Assembly (NCBI RefSeq): GCF_005145025.1
Contig: NZ_CP039695.1
Coordinates: 744,001 to 808,000, forward strand
DNA: 64,000 nt
Source: Novosphingobium sp. EMRT-2
GTDB lineage: Bacteria > Pseudomonadota > Alphaproteobacteria > Sphingomonadales > Sphingomonadaceae
Reading direction: 5' to 3'
The notes below the pieces were generated by a model. It was not told where the DNA came from and made no database searches. It worked only from the letters and a program-made list of their open reading frames with translations. The position numbers and the translations under genes are program-made. Positions 36,352 to 43,273 of the stretch are shown piece after piece. Position 1 is the first letter of the stretch. Each line of letters starts with the position of its first letter.

Positions 36352-36666
36352 ATGAGTAACCCCCTATCGCTCCATCGGCGCCCCGAGATGCGCCTGGCGA
36401 ACCGCCTGGAAACGCGGCTGTCGGTGCAATACCGCCGATTCACGCAGCGCTTGCCCGGCATCGTCCTTGATCTGTCTTGCGATGGCGCGCGGCTTTCCTC
36501 GGTGGAACGTCTGCGCCCGGGCGACAAGCTGTGGCTGACCTTGCCCGGTCTGGCGCCGTGCCTGGCCCGCGTCGTCTGGGTCAACGCGTCACTGGCGGGA
36601 TGCCGGCTTGCCGCGCCGCTCCATCCGGCCGTCCTCAAGGCGCTGGTCGAAAACAACCCCGCCTAG
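36352..36666 (+). CDS. PilZ domain protein
   Basis: This 104-residue single-domain protein has a basic N-terminus (RRPEMRLANRLETRLSVQYR) followed by PGIVLDLSCDGARLSSVERLRPGDKLWLTLPGL and ARVVWVNASLAGCRLAAPLHPAVL. This fits a PilZ beta barrel, including the D-x-S-x-x-G-x-x motif (DLSCDGARL). PilZ proteins bind c-di-GMP through an N-terminal RxxxR and this motif; the GGDEF-EAL protein in the same window shows the second messenger is used. The start at 36352 has GGGA seven bases upstream; ATG at 36346 is also possible. The stop overlaps the modC stop region by four bases in convergent orientation. Confidence 0.8.
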   Translation: MSNPLSLHRRPEMRLANRLETRLSVQYRRFTQRLPGIVLDLSCDGARLSSVERLRPGDKLWLTLPGLAPCLARVVWVNASLAGCRLAAPLHPAVLKALVENNPA

Positions 36667-37313
36667 AACGGCACCACGGTGCCGGCCAGACGATCGATTT
36701 CGGAGCGGTCGTGGCTGACATAGAGGATCGGCAGCCGCAATTCGTCGCGCAGCCGTTCGATCACCTGCATGATCTCGTCCCGGCGCTTCGCGTCGAGCGA
36801 AGCCAGCGGCTCATCCAGCAACAGGAAGCGCGGACCGGCCAACAGCGCCCGTCCGATGGCCACGCGTTGCGCCTCCCCGCCGGACAGCGTACGCGGCCAG
36901 CGATCGAGCAGATGATCGATGCCCAGAAACGCGCTCGCGTCCTCCAGCGTCATGAACCGCCGGTCGGTCGGCGCCAGCCGCGCGCCGTAAAGCAGGTTGT
37001 CACGCACGCGCCGATGCGGAAACAGGCGGGCTTGCTGGAACACGTACCCGCAGGCGCGCCGTTCGGGCGGAACGTCGATGCGCTGGCCGGCATCGAACAG
37101 AGGCGTACCCGCTATCGTGATGTGCCCGCGTTCGGGTCGCAGCAATCCGGCGATGGCGTCCAGCACAGTGGTCTTGCCGGCACCGGATGGCCCGAACAGG
37201 GCCGTCAGCCCGGCGGTGCTGGTGAAGCGCGCCTCGATCAGCCGGTTCCCGCGCCGGATCGCCACGTCGACAGCGAACGCGGGGGCTTCAGCAGGAGGCC
37301 CGTCAAAGGACAT
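36663..37313 (-). CDS. modC: Molybdate ABC transporter ATP-binding protein ModC, short form
   Basis: This 216-residue ATPase subunit has Walker A GPSGAGKT (41-48), signature LSGGEAQR (143-150), Walker B LLLDEP (164-169) and switch His in YVSHDRSEI. E. coli ModC has 352 residues and a C-terminal molybdate-binding MOP/TOBE region; that region is absent here, so regulation by bound molybdate at the transporter is not expected. The start overlaps the end of modB by 11 bases. It is last in the modABC operon. Confidence 0.9.
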   Translation of the reverse strand: MSFDGPPAEAPAFAVDVAIRRGNRLIEARFTSTAGLTALFGPSGAGKTTVLDAIAGLLRPERGHITIAGTPLFDAGQRIDVPPERRACGYVFQQARLFPHRRVRDNLLYGARLAPTDRRFMTLEDASAFLGIDHLLDRWPRTLSGGEAQRVAIGRALLAGPRFLLLDEPLASLDAKRRDEIMQVIERLRDELRLPILYVSHDRSEIDRLAGTVVPF

Positions 37314-37998
37314 GGCTGCCTCCCCGCGTGCCGAAACGCCGCGCCAGCAGTTCGGACGCGACCAGCGCCACCAGCGAGAGCGCCACGGATATGCCCGCCA
37401 GCCGTGCCACCATCGCATCGCCATCGGGCATCTGCAGCGCCGAATAGATCGCCAGCGGCAGCGTGCGCGTTTCGCCGGGGATGTTGGAAACGAACGTGAT
37501 GGTCGCGCCGAACTCGCCGATCGACCGCGCGAAGCCCAGCACGGCGCCGGCCAGGATACCCGGCAGCGAGAGCGGAAGGGTAATCGTCAGGAACGCACGC
37601 CACGGCCCCGCGCCCAACGTCCGCGCCGCGTTCTCCAGCCGCGTGTCGACCGCTTCCAGCGAGAGCCGCATCGCCCGGACCATCAGCGGCAGCGCCATGA
37701 TCGCGGCCGCCAGCGCCGCCCCGGTCCAGCGGAACATCAGCGTGATGCCGAACGTGCGGTCCAGCCAACTTCCGACCGGACCATTCCCGCCGAAGGCGAT
37801 CAGCAGCAGCCAGCCCGTCACCACCGGCGGCACCACCAGTGGCAGGTGGACCACCGCGTCGACCAGCACCTTGCCCGGAAAGCGCACGCGCGCCAGCAGC
37901 CAGGCAAGCGCGAACGCCAGCGGCAGCATGAGACCGACGCCCACCACGCTGACTTTCAGCGAAAGCAGCACGATCTCCCATTCTTCCGCCGACAGCAT
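37303..37998 (-). CDS. modB: Molybdate ABC transporter permease ModB
   Basis: This 231-residue permease has five or six transmembrane helices. It begins with MLSAEEWEIVLLSLKVSVVGVGLMLPLAFALAWLLAR, which is diagnostic for ModB. The EAA loop is ENAARTLGAGPWRAFLTITLPLSLPGILAG. The length equals that of the family. I chose the ATG at 37998, eight bases after the modA stop, because longer in-frame starts would overlap modA. Confidence 0.94.
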   Translation of the reverse strand: MLSAEEWEIVLLSLKVSVVGVGLMLPLAFALAWLLARVRFPGKVLVDAVVHLPLVVPPVVTGWLLLIAFGGNGPVGSWLDRTFGITLMFRWTGAALAAAIMALPLMVRAMRLSLEAVDTRLENAARTLGAGPWRAFLTITLPLSLPGILAGAVLGFARSIGEFGATITFVSNIPGETRTLPLAIYSALQMPDGDAMVARLAGISVALSLVALVASELLARRFGTRGGSHVL

Positions 37999-38006
37999 GA
38001 AGTGCC

Positions 38007-38768
38007 TTACCGCGTGCCGAAGCCAAACCGCGCGAAGATCGCCTTGCCTTCGCGCGAGAGCAGGAAGCGTTCGAACCCGGCGGCATCGGGCGCGCGCGAA
38101 CCGTTCAGTTGCGCGATCGGGTAGGTGATCGGCGTATGGCTGTTCGCCGGGAACCAGCCAGCGATGCGCACCCCGGTGCTGGCGCGCGCATCGGTGGCAT
38201 AGACCACGCCCAGCGGTGCCGCGCCGCGTTCGACCAAGGCCATGGCCGCGCGCACGTTTTCGGCCCGCGCCACGCGCGCCTGCACGCTTGGCCAAACGCC
38301 CAGCCGGGTGAGCGCTTCGCGGCCATAGCGGCCCGCCGGCACGGCATCGGGATCGGCCATCGCCAGCCGCCCCGTGCCGCCCAGCGCGCGCGCCAGCGGA
38401 AAGCGCGGGCCAACCACGAACGAAACCCGGCTCGCCACCGGAGAGACCAGCACCAGCCGGTTGGTGAGGAACGTCGCCCGCGTCTCCTTGCGCACCAGCC
38501 CGCGCGCCGCGACATGATCCATCCATTCCTCGTCGGCGGAAATGAACAGGTCGGCTGGCGCGCCCGCCTCGATCTGCCGGGCCAGCGCTGACGATCCCGC
38601 GAAGGAGATGACGGGACGCTCATGCCCTTTGCGCACCCAGGCATCGGCCGCGGCATTCAGCGATTCCTGCAAGCTCGCCGCCGCCAGCACGACCGGCGGC
38701 GCGGCAAATGCCGGCATGCCGGCCAGCGCCAGCAGGAGAACAAGAAACACGGAAAGCAGTCTCAGCAT
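38007..38768 (-). CDS. modA: Molybdate-binding periplasmic protein ModA
   Basis: This 253-residue solute-binding protein has a cleavable signal peptide (MLRLLSVFLVLLLALAGMPAFAA). Molybdate-pocket segments are VLAAASLQESLNAAADAW, FAGSSALARQIEAGAPADLFISADEEWMD and a C-terminal GFERFLLSREGKAIFARFGF. An in-frame start at 38810 would run through the Mo-box, so the ATG at 38768 is preferred. It is the first gene of modABC. Confidence 0.94.
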   Translation of the reverse strand: MLRLLSVFLVLLLALAGMPAFAAPPVVLAAASLQESLNAAADAWVRKGHERPVISFAGSSALARQIEAGAPADLFISADEEWMDHVAARGLVRKETRATFLTNRLVLVSPVASRVSFVVGPRFPLARALGGTGRLAMADPDAVPAGRYGREALTRLGVWPSVQARVARAENVRAAMALVERGAAPLGVVYATDARASTGVRIAGWFPANSHTPITYPIAQLNGSRAPDAAGFERFLLSREGKAIFARFGFGTR

Positions 38769-38781
38769 CAACCACCCATTT

Positions 38782-38801
38782 CTATATTCTTCCGGATATA
38801 G
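38782..38801 (-). promoter_or_regulatory. Mo-box (ModE-type operator) upstream of modA
   Basis: CTATAT-N8-ATATAG is a perfect 6-bp inverted repeat 14 bases upstream of the modA start. The canonical Mo-box half-sites CTATATA-N6-TATATAG give the same 8-base distance between the CTATAT/ATATAG cores. It therefore fits ModE-type repression of molybdate uptake under molybdate sufficiency. No modE gene is in the window. Confidence 0.65.
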
Positions 38802-38875
38802 CCTCGACACCGCCCGGTCACGCGAAAAAGTTTGCCGGCTTTCCCTGCGCCGCGCGGCGGACTAGGGACGGAGCC

Positions 38876-40513
38876 ATGCTGCGCATTACCGAACTCAAGC
38901 TGCCGCTGGATCATACGCCCCAAGCGCTGGAAGACGCGATCGTCGAACGGCTGGGCATCGCGCCCGCCGACCTCGTGCGCTACACCATTGCCCGGCGCGG
39001 CAACGACGCGCGGCGCAAGAGCGCGATCAAGCTGGTCTATGCGATCGACGTGACGCTGACCGACAAAGCGGCCGTCCTCGCCCGCCTTGCCGGCGATCCG
39101 CACGTCCGCCCCACGCCCGACACCGCCTATCGCTTCGTCACCACGGCGCCCGCACCGGCCGACGCCCCCCGCCCCGTGGTCATCGGCGCCGGCCCCTGCG
39201 GGCTGCTGGCGGCGCTGATCCTGGCGCAGATGGGGTTCCGCCCGATCATCATCGAGCGCGGCAAGGCGGTGCGCGAACGAACCAAGGATACCTGGGGCCT
39301 GTGGCGCCGCAGCGTGCTGACCCCGGAATCGAACGTTCAGTTCGGCGAAGGCGGCGCCGGCACGTTCTCCGACGGCAAGCTCTACAGCCGCATCAAGGAC
39401 CCGCGCCATCTGGGCCGCAAGGTGCTGGTCGAATTCGTCAAGGCGGGCGCGCCGGACGACATCCTGACCGAGGCGCATCCGCATATCGGCACATTCCGGC
39501 TCGTCACCATGGTCATGAGCATCCGCGAAACGATCGAGGCGCTGGGCGGCGAATACCGCTTCCAGACCCGCGTCGAGGATTTCGAGATCGAAACCGCCGC
39601 CGACGGCACCCGCACGATCCGGGGCCTGCACCTCAGCACCGGCGAGTTCCTGCCGGCTAGCCATGTCGTGCTCGCGGTCGGCCACAGCGCGCGCGATACG
39701 TTCCACGTCCTGCACGATCGCGGCGTATATGTGGAAGCCAAGCCCTTCGCCATCGGCGTGCGGATCGAACATCCGCAAAGCTGGATCGACAAGGCCCGCT
39801 ATGGTCCCGGTGCCGGTAACCCGATCCTGGGCGCCGCCGCCTATTCGATCTCGCACCAGTGTTCCAACGGGCGCACGGTCTACAGCTTCTGCATGTGCCC
39901 CGGCGGCCGCGTCGTCGCCGCGACGAGCGAGGAAGGGCGGGTCGTCACCAACGGCATGAGCCAGTATTCGCGCGCCGAATTCAACGCCAATTCGGGCATC
40001 GTTGTCGATATCAGCCCGGATCGCGATTATCCCGGCGGCCCGCTGGCGGGCATCGCCTATCAACGCCACTGGGAATCGCTGGCCTATGTCGCCGGCGGTT
40101 CGAACTACAAGGCGCCGGGACAGAAGCTGGGCGATTTCCTGGCCGGCCGGCCCTCCACCACGTTCGGGGAAGTCACGCCGTCCTATCAGCCCGGCGTTCA
40201 CCTGACCGATCTTTCGCAATGCCTGCCGGACTTCGTGATCGAATCGATCCGCGAGGCGCTACCCGCGTTTGGCCGGCAGGTTCCCGGATACGATCATCCG
40301 GACGTGGTGCTGACCGGGGTGGAAACGCGCACCTCCTCCCCCATCCGCATCCGGCGCGGGGCCGATTTTCAGAGCGTGAACACGCGCGGCCTCTATCCCG
40401 CAGGCGAAGGCGCCGGCTATGCGGGCGGCATTCTCTCGGCGGCGGTGGACGGCATCCGCGTGGCCGAAGCGCTGGCGCTCGACATGACGGGGCAAAGCGC
40501 GGCGGCGGCCTGA
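38876..40513 (+). CDS. FAD-dependent dehydrogenase of the COG2509 type
   Basis: This 545-residue flavoprotein has an N-terminal domain of about 90 residues (MLRITELKLPLDHTPQALEDAIVERLGI), similar to the one preceding this family's FAD domain. Then comes the Rossmann motif VVIGAGPCGLLAALILAQMGFRPIIIERG. Further conserved blocks are TPESNVQFGEGGAGTFSDGKLYSRI, GHSARDTFHVLHDRGVYVEAKPFAIGVRIEHPQ and the C-terminal GLYPAGEGAGYAGGILSAAVDGI. The physiological substrate of the family is not known. The ATG at 38876 sits behind GGGACGGAG; the gene is divergent from modABC. An intergenic region with several palindromes follows. Confidence 0.88.
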   Translation: MLRITELKLPLDHTPQALEDAIVERLGIAPADLVRYTIARRGNDARRKSAIKLVYAIDVTLTDKAAVLARLAGDPHVRPTPDTAYRFVTTAPAPADAPRPVVIGAGPCGLLAALILAQMGFRPIIIERGKAVRERTKDTWGLWRRSVLTPESNVQFGEGGAGTFSDGKLYSRIKDPRHLGRKVLVEFVKAGAPDDILTEAHPHIGTFRLVTMVMSIRETIEALGGEYRFQTRVEDFEIETAADGTRTIRGLHLSTGEFLPASHVVLAVGHSARDTFHVLHDRGVYVEAKPFAIGVRIEHPQSWIDKARYGPGAGNPILGAAAYSISHQCSNGRTVYSFCMCPGGRVVAATSEEGRVVTNGMSQYSRAEFNANSGIVVDISPDRDYPGGPLAGIAYQRHWESLAYVAGGSNYKAPGQKLGDFLAGRPSTTFGEVTPSYQPGVHLTDLSQCLPDFVIESIREALPAFGRQVPGYDHPDVVLTGVETRTSSPIRIRRGADFQSVNTRGLYPAGEGAGYAGGILSAAVDGIRVAEALALDMTGQSAAAA

Positions 40514-40527
40514 GCGTCGCTTCGCTT

Positions 40528-40575
40528 CCGCAAAATCTGTCTCGCCAGCGAGACACTTCAGGAAGGATTTTGCGG
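40528..40575. repeat. Nested inverted repeat after the flavoprotein gene
   Basis: CCGCAAAATC (40528-40537) pairs perfectly with GATTTTGCGG (40566-40575). Inside it TGTCTCG (40538-40544) pairs with CGAGACA (40549-40555). The two stems are contiguous on the left and separated by a ten-base asymmetric strand on the right. It begins 14 bases after the flavoprotein stop and may be a dispersed repeat element or a structured 3' end; it has no T-tract. Confidence 0.5.
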
Positions 40576-40649
40576 TCCTGGATCGCGTTAGAGGCCGACT
40601 TACCCTTCACACTCCAATTTTAAGATATTGATATTGATATAATATCTCT

Positions 40650-40801
40650 ACTTACAAACATCCCGATTGCAAAAAATGCATCAAAGCATTTTTATTTCGC
40701 ACTTGCACACTATCCTTAATCGCCCCATATCGGGCGGGCCTTTCAGGCATCCTCTCCCAAACTTTCAAGGGCCGACCGGGCAACTGGTCGGCCCCTTTTT
40801 T
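40650..40801 (+). ncRNA. Candidate small RNA upstream of folD
   Basis: A perfect TATAAT stands at 40638-40643 in an AT-rich stretch, with a weak -35 (near 40615-40620). From about 40650 the sequence holds three hairpins in a row: AAAAATGC/GCATTTTT (40672-40693), CGCCC/GGGCG (40721-40736), and a strong terminator (40769-40801). No convincing reading frame is present, and the terminator is 250 bases past the previous gene and 128 bases before folD. The extent is inferred; it could instead be the long 3' end of the flavoprotein message. Confidence 0.4.
40769..40801 (+). terminator. Strong rho-independent terminator
   Basis: GGGCCGACC (40769-40777) pairs perfectly with GGTCGGCCC (40786-40794), followed by C and six T residues. 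This is one of the two clearest intrinsic terminators in the window. Confidence 0.92.
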
Positions 40802-40835
40802 GTCTCTGGCTTGCCTGCACGGACTTTGCGCAATT

Positions 40836-40854
40836 TTGTATGCAACACATACAA
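40836..40854. promoter_or_regulatory. Palindrome in the folD promoter region
   Basis: TTGTATG-N5-CATACAA is a perfect 7-bp inverted repeat about 75 bases before the folD start. The form resembles operators of GntR-family (FCD type) repressors, which often contain GTATxCxxxxxATAC. No such regulator is encoded nearby. Confidence 0.35.
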
Positions 40855-40928
40855 TATATGCTAGCCGCCGGCTCCGATCCGGACGCGATTCCGGCATGCA
40901 GTTCCAGTACGCAAGGGGGAGACAAAAG

Positions 40929-41801
40929 ATGGCCCAGATCATCGACGGCAAAGCGATGGCGCGCGCGCTGACCGAGCGAACAGCGGACGAAGTCCGGCAG
41001 ATCGTGGCGGAAACCGGTACACCGCCGGGCCTTGCCGTGGTGCTGGTCGGTAACGATCCCGCCAGCGAAGTCTATGTCGGTCGCAAGATCGCCCAGTGCC
41101 GCAAGGCCGGGATCGTCTCGTTCGAACACCGCATGCCGGCAACGACGGCGGAAGGCGAACTCCATGCGCTGATCGACCAGCTCAACGCCGATCCGGCCGT
41201 GCATGGCATTCTCGTCCAGCTGCCGCTGCCCGCCGGCATCGATGCCGCGCGCGTGCTCGACCGGATCAGCCCGCTCAAGGACGTCGACGGCTTCCACCCC
41301 GTCAACGTCGGCCGCCTTTCGACCGGCACCGGGGGGCTGGTGCCCTGCACCCCGCTGGGCATCATGATGCTGCTCGACAGCGTGATCGACGATTATCGCG
41401 GCCTGAATGCGGTGGTAATCGGCAAGTCGAACATCGTGGGCAAGCCGGTATCGATGCTGCTGCTCGAACGCGAGGCGACCGTTACCGTCACCCACATCGA
41501 AACGCGCGACCTACCCGACGTGGCGCGCAAAGCCGATATCATCGTCGCCGCCGCCGGCGCGCCGCAGCTGGTGCGCGGCTACTGGGTCAAGCCGGGCGCG
41601 GTGGTGATAGACGTGGGCATCACCCGGGTCACCGATCACGACGGCTCCTCGAACATCGTCGGCGATTGCGCCACGCACGAACTGGAACACGCGCGCGCCG
41701 TCACCCCGGTGCCCGGCGGCGTCGGCCCGATGACCATCGCCTGCCTGCTGGCCAACACCGTGCGCGCAGCCCGGATCGCCAGCGGATCGAGCAACGCCTG
41801 A
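40929..41801 (+). CDS. folD: Bifunctional methylenetetrahydrofolate dehydrogenase/cyclohydrolase FolD
   Basis: This 290-residue cytoplasmic enzyme interconverts 5,10-methylene-, 5,10-methenyl- and 10-formyl-tetrahydrofolate with NADP. Family signatures present are ASEVYVGRKIAQCRKAGI, with the catalytic Lys in the Y-x-x-x-K motif, and GILVQLPLPAGID. The second signature is PVPGGVGPMTIACLLANT. The length is typical (E. coli 288). The chosen ATG has AAGGGGGAG upstream; the in-frame extension to 40800 would enter the terminator. A terminator follows the gene. Confidence 0.97.
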   Translation: MAQIIDGKAMARALTERTADEVRQIVAETGTPPGLAVVLVGNDPASEVYVGRKIAQCRKAGIVSFEHRMPATTAEGELHALIDQLNADPAVHGILVQLPLPAGIDAARVLDRISPLKDVDGFHPVNVGRLSTGTGGLVPCTPLGIMMLLDSVIDDYRGLNAVVIGKSNIVGKPVSMLLLEREATVTVTHIETRDLPDVARKADIIVAAAGAPQLVRGYWVKPGAVVIDVGITRVTDHDGSSNIVGDCATHELEHARAVTPVPGGVGPMTIACLLANTVRAARIASGSSNA

Positions 41802-41842
41802 ACCGGCTGGAAACGCCCTGAAAAGGGTGGAAGAACGGATAC

Positions 41843-41880
41843 GGTTTGCGACAAATCCCTTGTCGCAAACCCCGGTTTTT
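41843..41880 (+). terminator. Long inverted repeat with T-tract after folD
   Basis: GGTTTGCGACAA (41843-41854) pairs perfectly with TTGTCGCAAACC (41860-41871) around ATCCC, and five T residues follow at 41876-41880. It looks like an intrinsic terminator for folD. It also lies 49 bases before the cytochrome c' start, so it could act as a regulator site for that gene. Confidence 0.65.
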
Positions 41881-41919
41881 GCGCTATGTCGTGATGAAAT
41901 TTCCAAGGAGCCGTCACGG

Positions 41920-42378
41920 ATGAAAAAGCACCTCGCTCTCGCCCTCGCCGCGCTGGCCGCTTCGGGAACTGTGGTTTCCGCGATCGCCGCCACGCCGGCC
42001 GAAACGGTCGCCGCGCGTCAGGCGAACTTCAAGCAGATGGGCCGCGCGATGAAGGCTATCGGCGAAGAACTGAAGAAGCCCGCGCCCGATCTCGCCGTGA
42101 TCCGCACCAGCGCGGGATCGCTGAATCAGGCCGCCGGCCACGTCGGTCGCGGGTTTCCGCGCGGCTCCGGCCCGGATTCGGGCGTGAAGACCGAAGCGCT
42201 CGCCGCCATCTGGCAGCGCCCGGCCGATTTCCAGGGCGCCGCGCGCAATCTTGTCACCAAGGCCGGTGATCTGCAGGCGGCGGCCGGCAGCGGCGATCTC
42301 AACCGCATCCGCACCGCCTTCCCGGCGGTCGGCGGCGCGTGCAAGGGGTGCCACGACAACTTCCGCGAACGCCACTGA
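41920..42378 (+). CDS. Cytochrome c'
   Basis: This 152-residue class II cytochrome c is exported (signal peptide MKKHLALALAALAASGTVVSAIAA). Its four-helix bundle has the heme motif CKGCH near the C-terminus (GGACKGCHDNFRERH), with the N-terminal helix ARQANFKQMGRAMKAIGEEL. Cytochromes c' bind NO or CO and are linked to nitrosative stress tolerance or electron transfer. The start at 41920 has AAGGAG 8 bases upstream. Its stop shares a base with the cytochrome b561 start (TGATG), a common pairing. A role in NO handling is inferred from family knowledge only. Confidence 0.92.
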   Translation: MKKHLALALAALAASGTVVSAIAATPAETVAARQANFKQMGRAMKAIGEELKKPAPDLAVIRTSAGSLNQAAGHVGRGFPRGSGPDSGVKTEALAAIWQRPADFQGAARNLVTKAGDLQAAAGSGDLNRIRTAFPAVGGACKGCHDNFRERH

Positions 42379-43100
42379 TGGGCAAGGTCCGGCTGTGGGA
42401 CGCGCCGGTCCGCCTGTTCCACTGGAGTGTCGTCGTGCTGTTCGGCGCGCTCTGGTGGAGCGGTGAAAACGGCAAGATCGATCTGCACAAGACCATCGGC
42501 CTCGTCATGCTGGGGCTGGTGGTGTTTCGCGTGCTGTGGGGCTTCCTCGGCGGATCGACCGCTCGCTTCGGCAGCTTTGTGAAAGGGCCGGGCGCGGTCC
42601 TCACCCATCTCAAGGCATCGCGCGAAGGCCGGGCGCCCACCGTCGTCGGGCATAATCCGCTGGGCGGCTGGAGCGTGATGGTCCTGCTAGGCCTGCTGGC
42701 GCTGCAAGTAGGCTTGGGACTGATCGCGCAGGACACCGACGCGGTCGCTTCCGGGCCGCTCAACCATTTCGTTTCCTACGACACCGGCGATGCGGCAGGT
42801 GAAGCGCACGAGGTCGTGTTCAATATCCTGCTGCTGTTCGTGGCCCTCCATGTCGCCGCGGTCCTGTTCTACCTGTTCGTCAAGCGCGACAACCTGGTCC
42901 ATCCGATGCTGTCCGGGCGCAAGGCTTTCACGCAAGCCGTCGAACAGCCCACCTTCGCTCCGGCGTGGCGTTTTCTTTTGAGCGTCGCCCTGGCTGCCGC
43001 GTTCGCCGGCTGGATCGCGCTGGGCGCGCCGTTCTCGCTCGAACAGGCGAAGCAGGCGTGGCAAGCGCCGCCGCCCTCGGCGGAAGAATCCTATATGTAA
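42378..43100 (+). CDS. Cytochrome b561 domain protein
   Basis: This 240-residue diheme membrane protein has four predicted helices. It begins VRLWDAPVRLFHWSVVVLFGALWWSG, with a conserved His in the first helix. Further His residues appear in LHKTIGLVMLGLVVFRVLWG and HEVVFNILLLFVALHVAAVLFYLFVKRDNLVHPMLSG. The last helix (FLLSVALAAAFAGWIALGAPF) anchors the C-terminal region. It is probably a quinol-linked electron donor or acceptor for the coupled cytochrome c'. The start is coupled to the cytochrome c' stop, and a strong terminator follows. Confidence 0.9.
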   Translation: MGKVRLWDAPVRLFHWSVVVLFGALWWSGENGKIDLHKTIGLVMLGLVVFRVLWGFLGGSTARFGSFVKGPGAVLTHLKASREGRAPTVVGHNPLGGWSVMVLLGLLALQVGLGLIAQDTDAVASGPLNHFVSYDTGDAAGEAHEVVFNILLLFVALHVAAVLFYLFVKRDNLVHPMLSGRKAFTQAVEQPTFAPAWRFLLSVALAAAFAGWIALGAPFSLEQAKQAWQAPPPSAEESYM

Positions 43101-43109
43101 GGCGAAAAG

Positions 43110-43136
43110 GGGCGGGTCATTTCCCGCCCTTTTTTT
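43110..43136 (+). terminator. Strong rho-independent terminator after cytochrome b561
   Basis: GGGCGGG (43110-43116) pairs with CCCGCCC (43123-43129), followed directly by seven T residues. It begins nine bases after the stop codon. Confidence 0.93.
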
Positions 43137-43209
43137 GGCAATTATCGCTTGCAAAGGCAGAGCCCACCCCGCAGCGACTAACGCCGTCTGCGGCGACGCA
43201 AGTCTCGCT

Positions 43210-43231
43210 CCCCTCCCGCCTGCGGGAGGGG
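43210..43231. repeat. Short perfect palindrome (REP-like) between convergent genes
   Basis: CCCCTCCCGC and GCGGGAGGGG form a 10-bp perfect stem with a two-base loop, followed by GCTGGGGGTGGGC. The form resembles the GC-rich dispersed palindromes common between genes in sphingomonads. It lies between the b561 terminator and the end of the metal efflux operon. Confidence 0.55.
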
Positions 43232-43273
43232 CTGGGGGTGGGCTTTCCAGCGCCCTCGAAAGACCTGCCAGCG

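Noticed and set aside
40667..40864. Short frames on both strands across the folD upstream region
   Set aside because: They run through the strong terminator and palindromes and have no ribosome binding site; a non-coding RNA or untranslated region is more likely.
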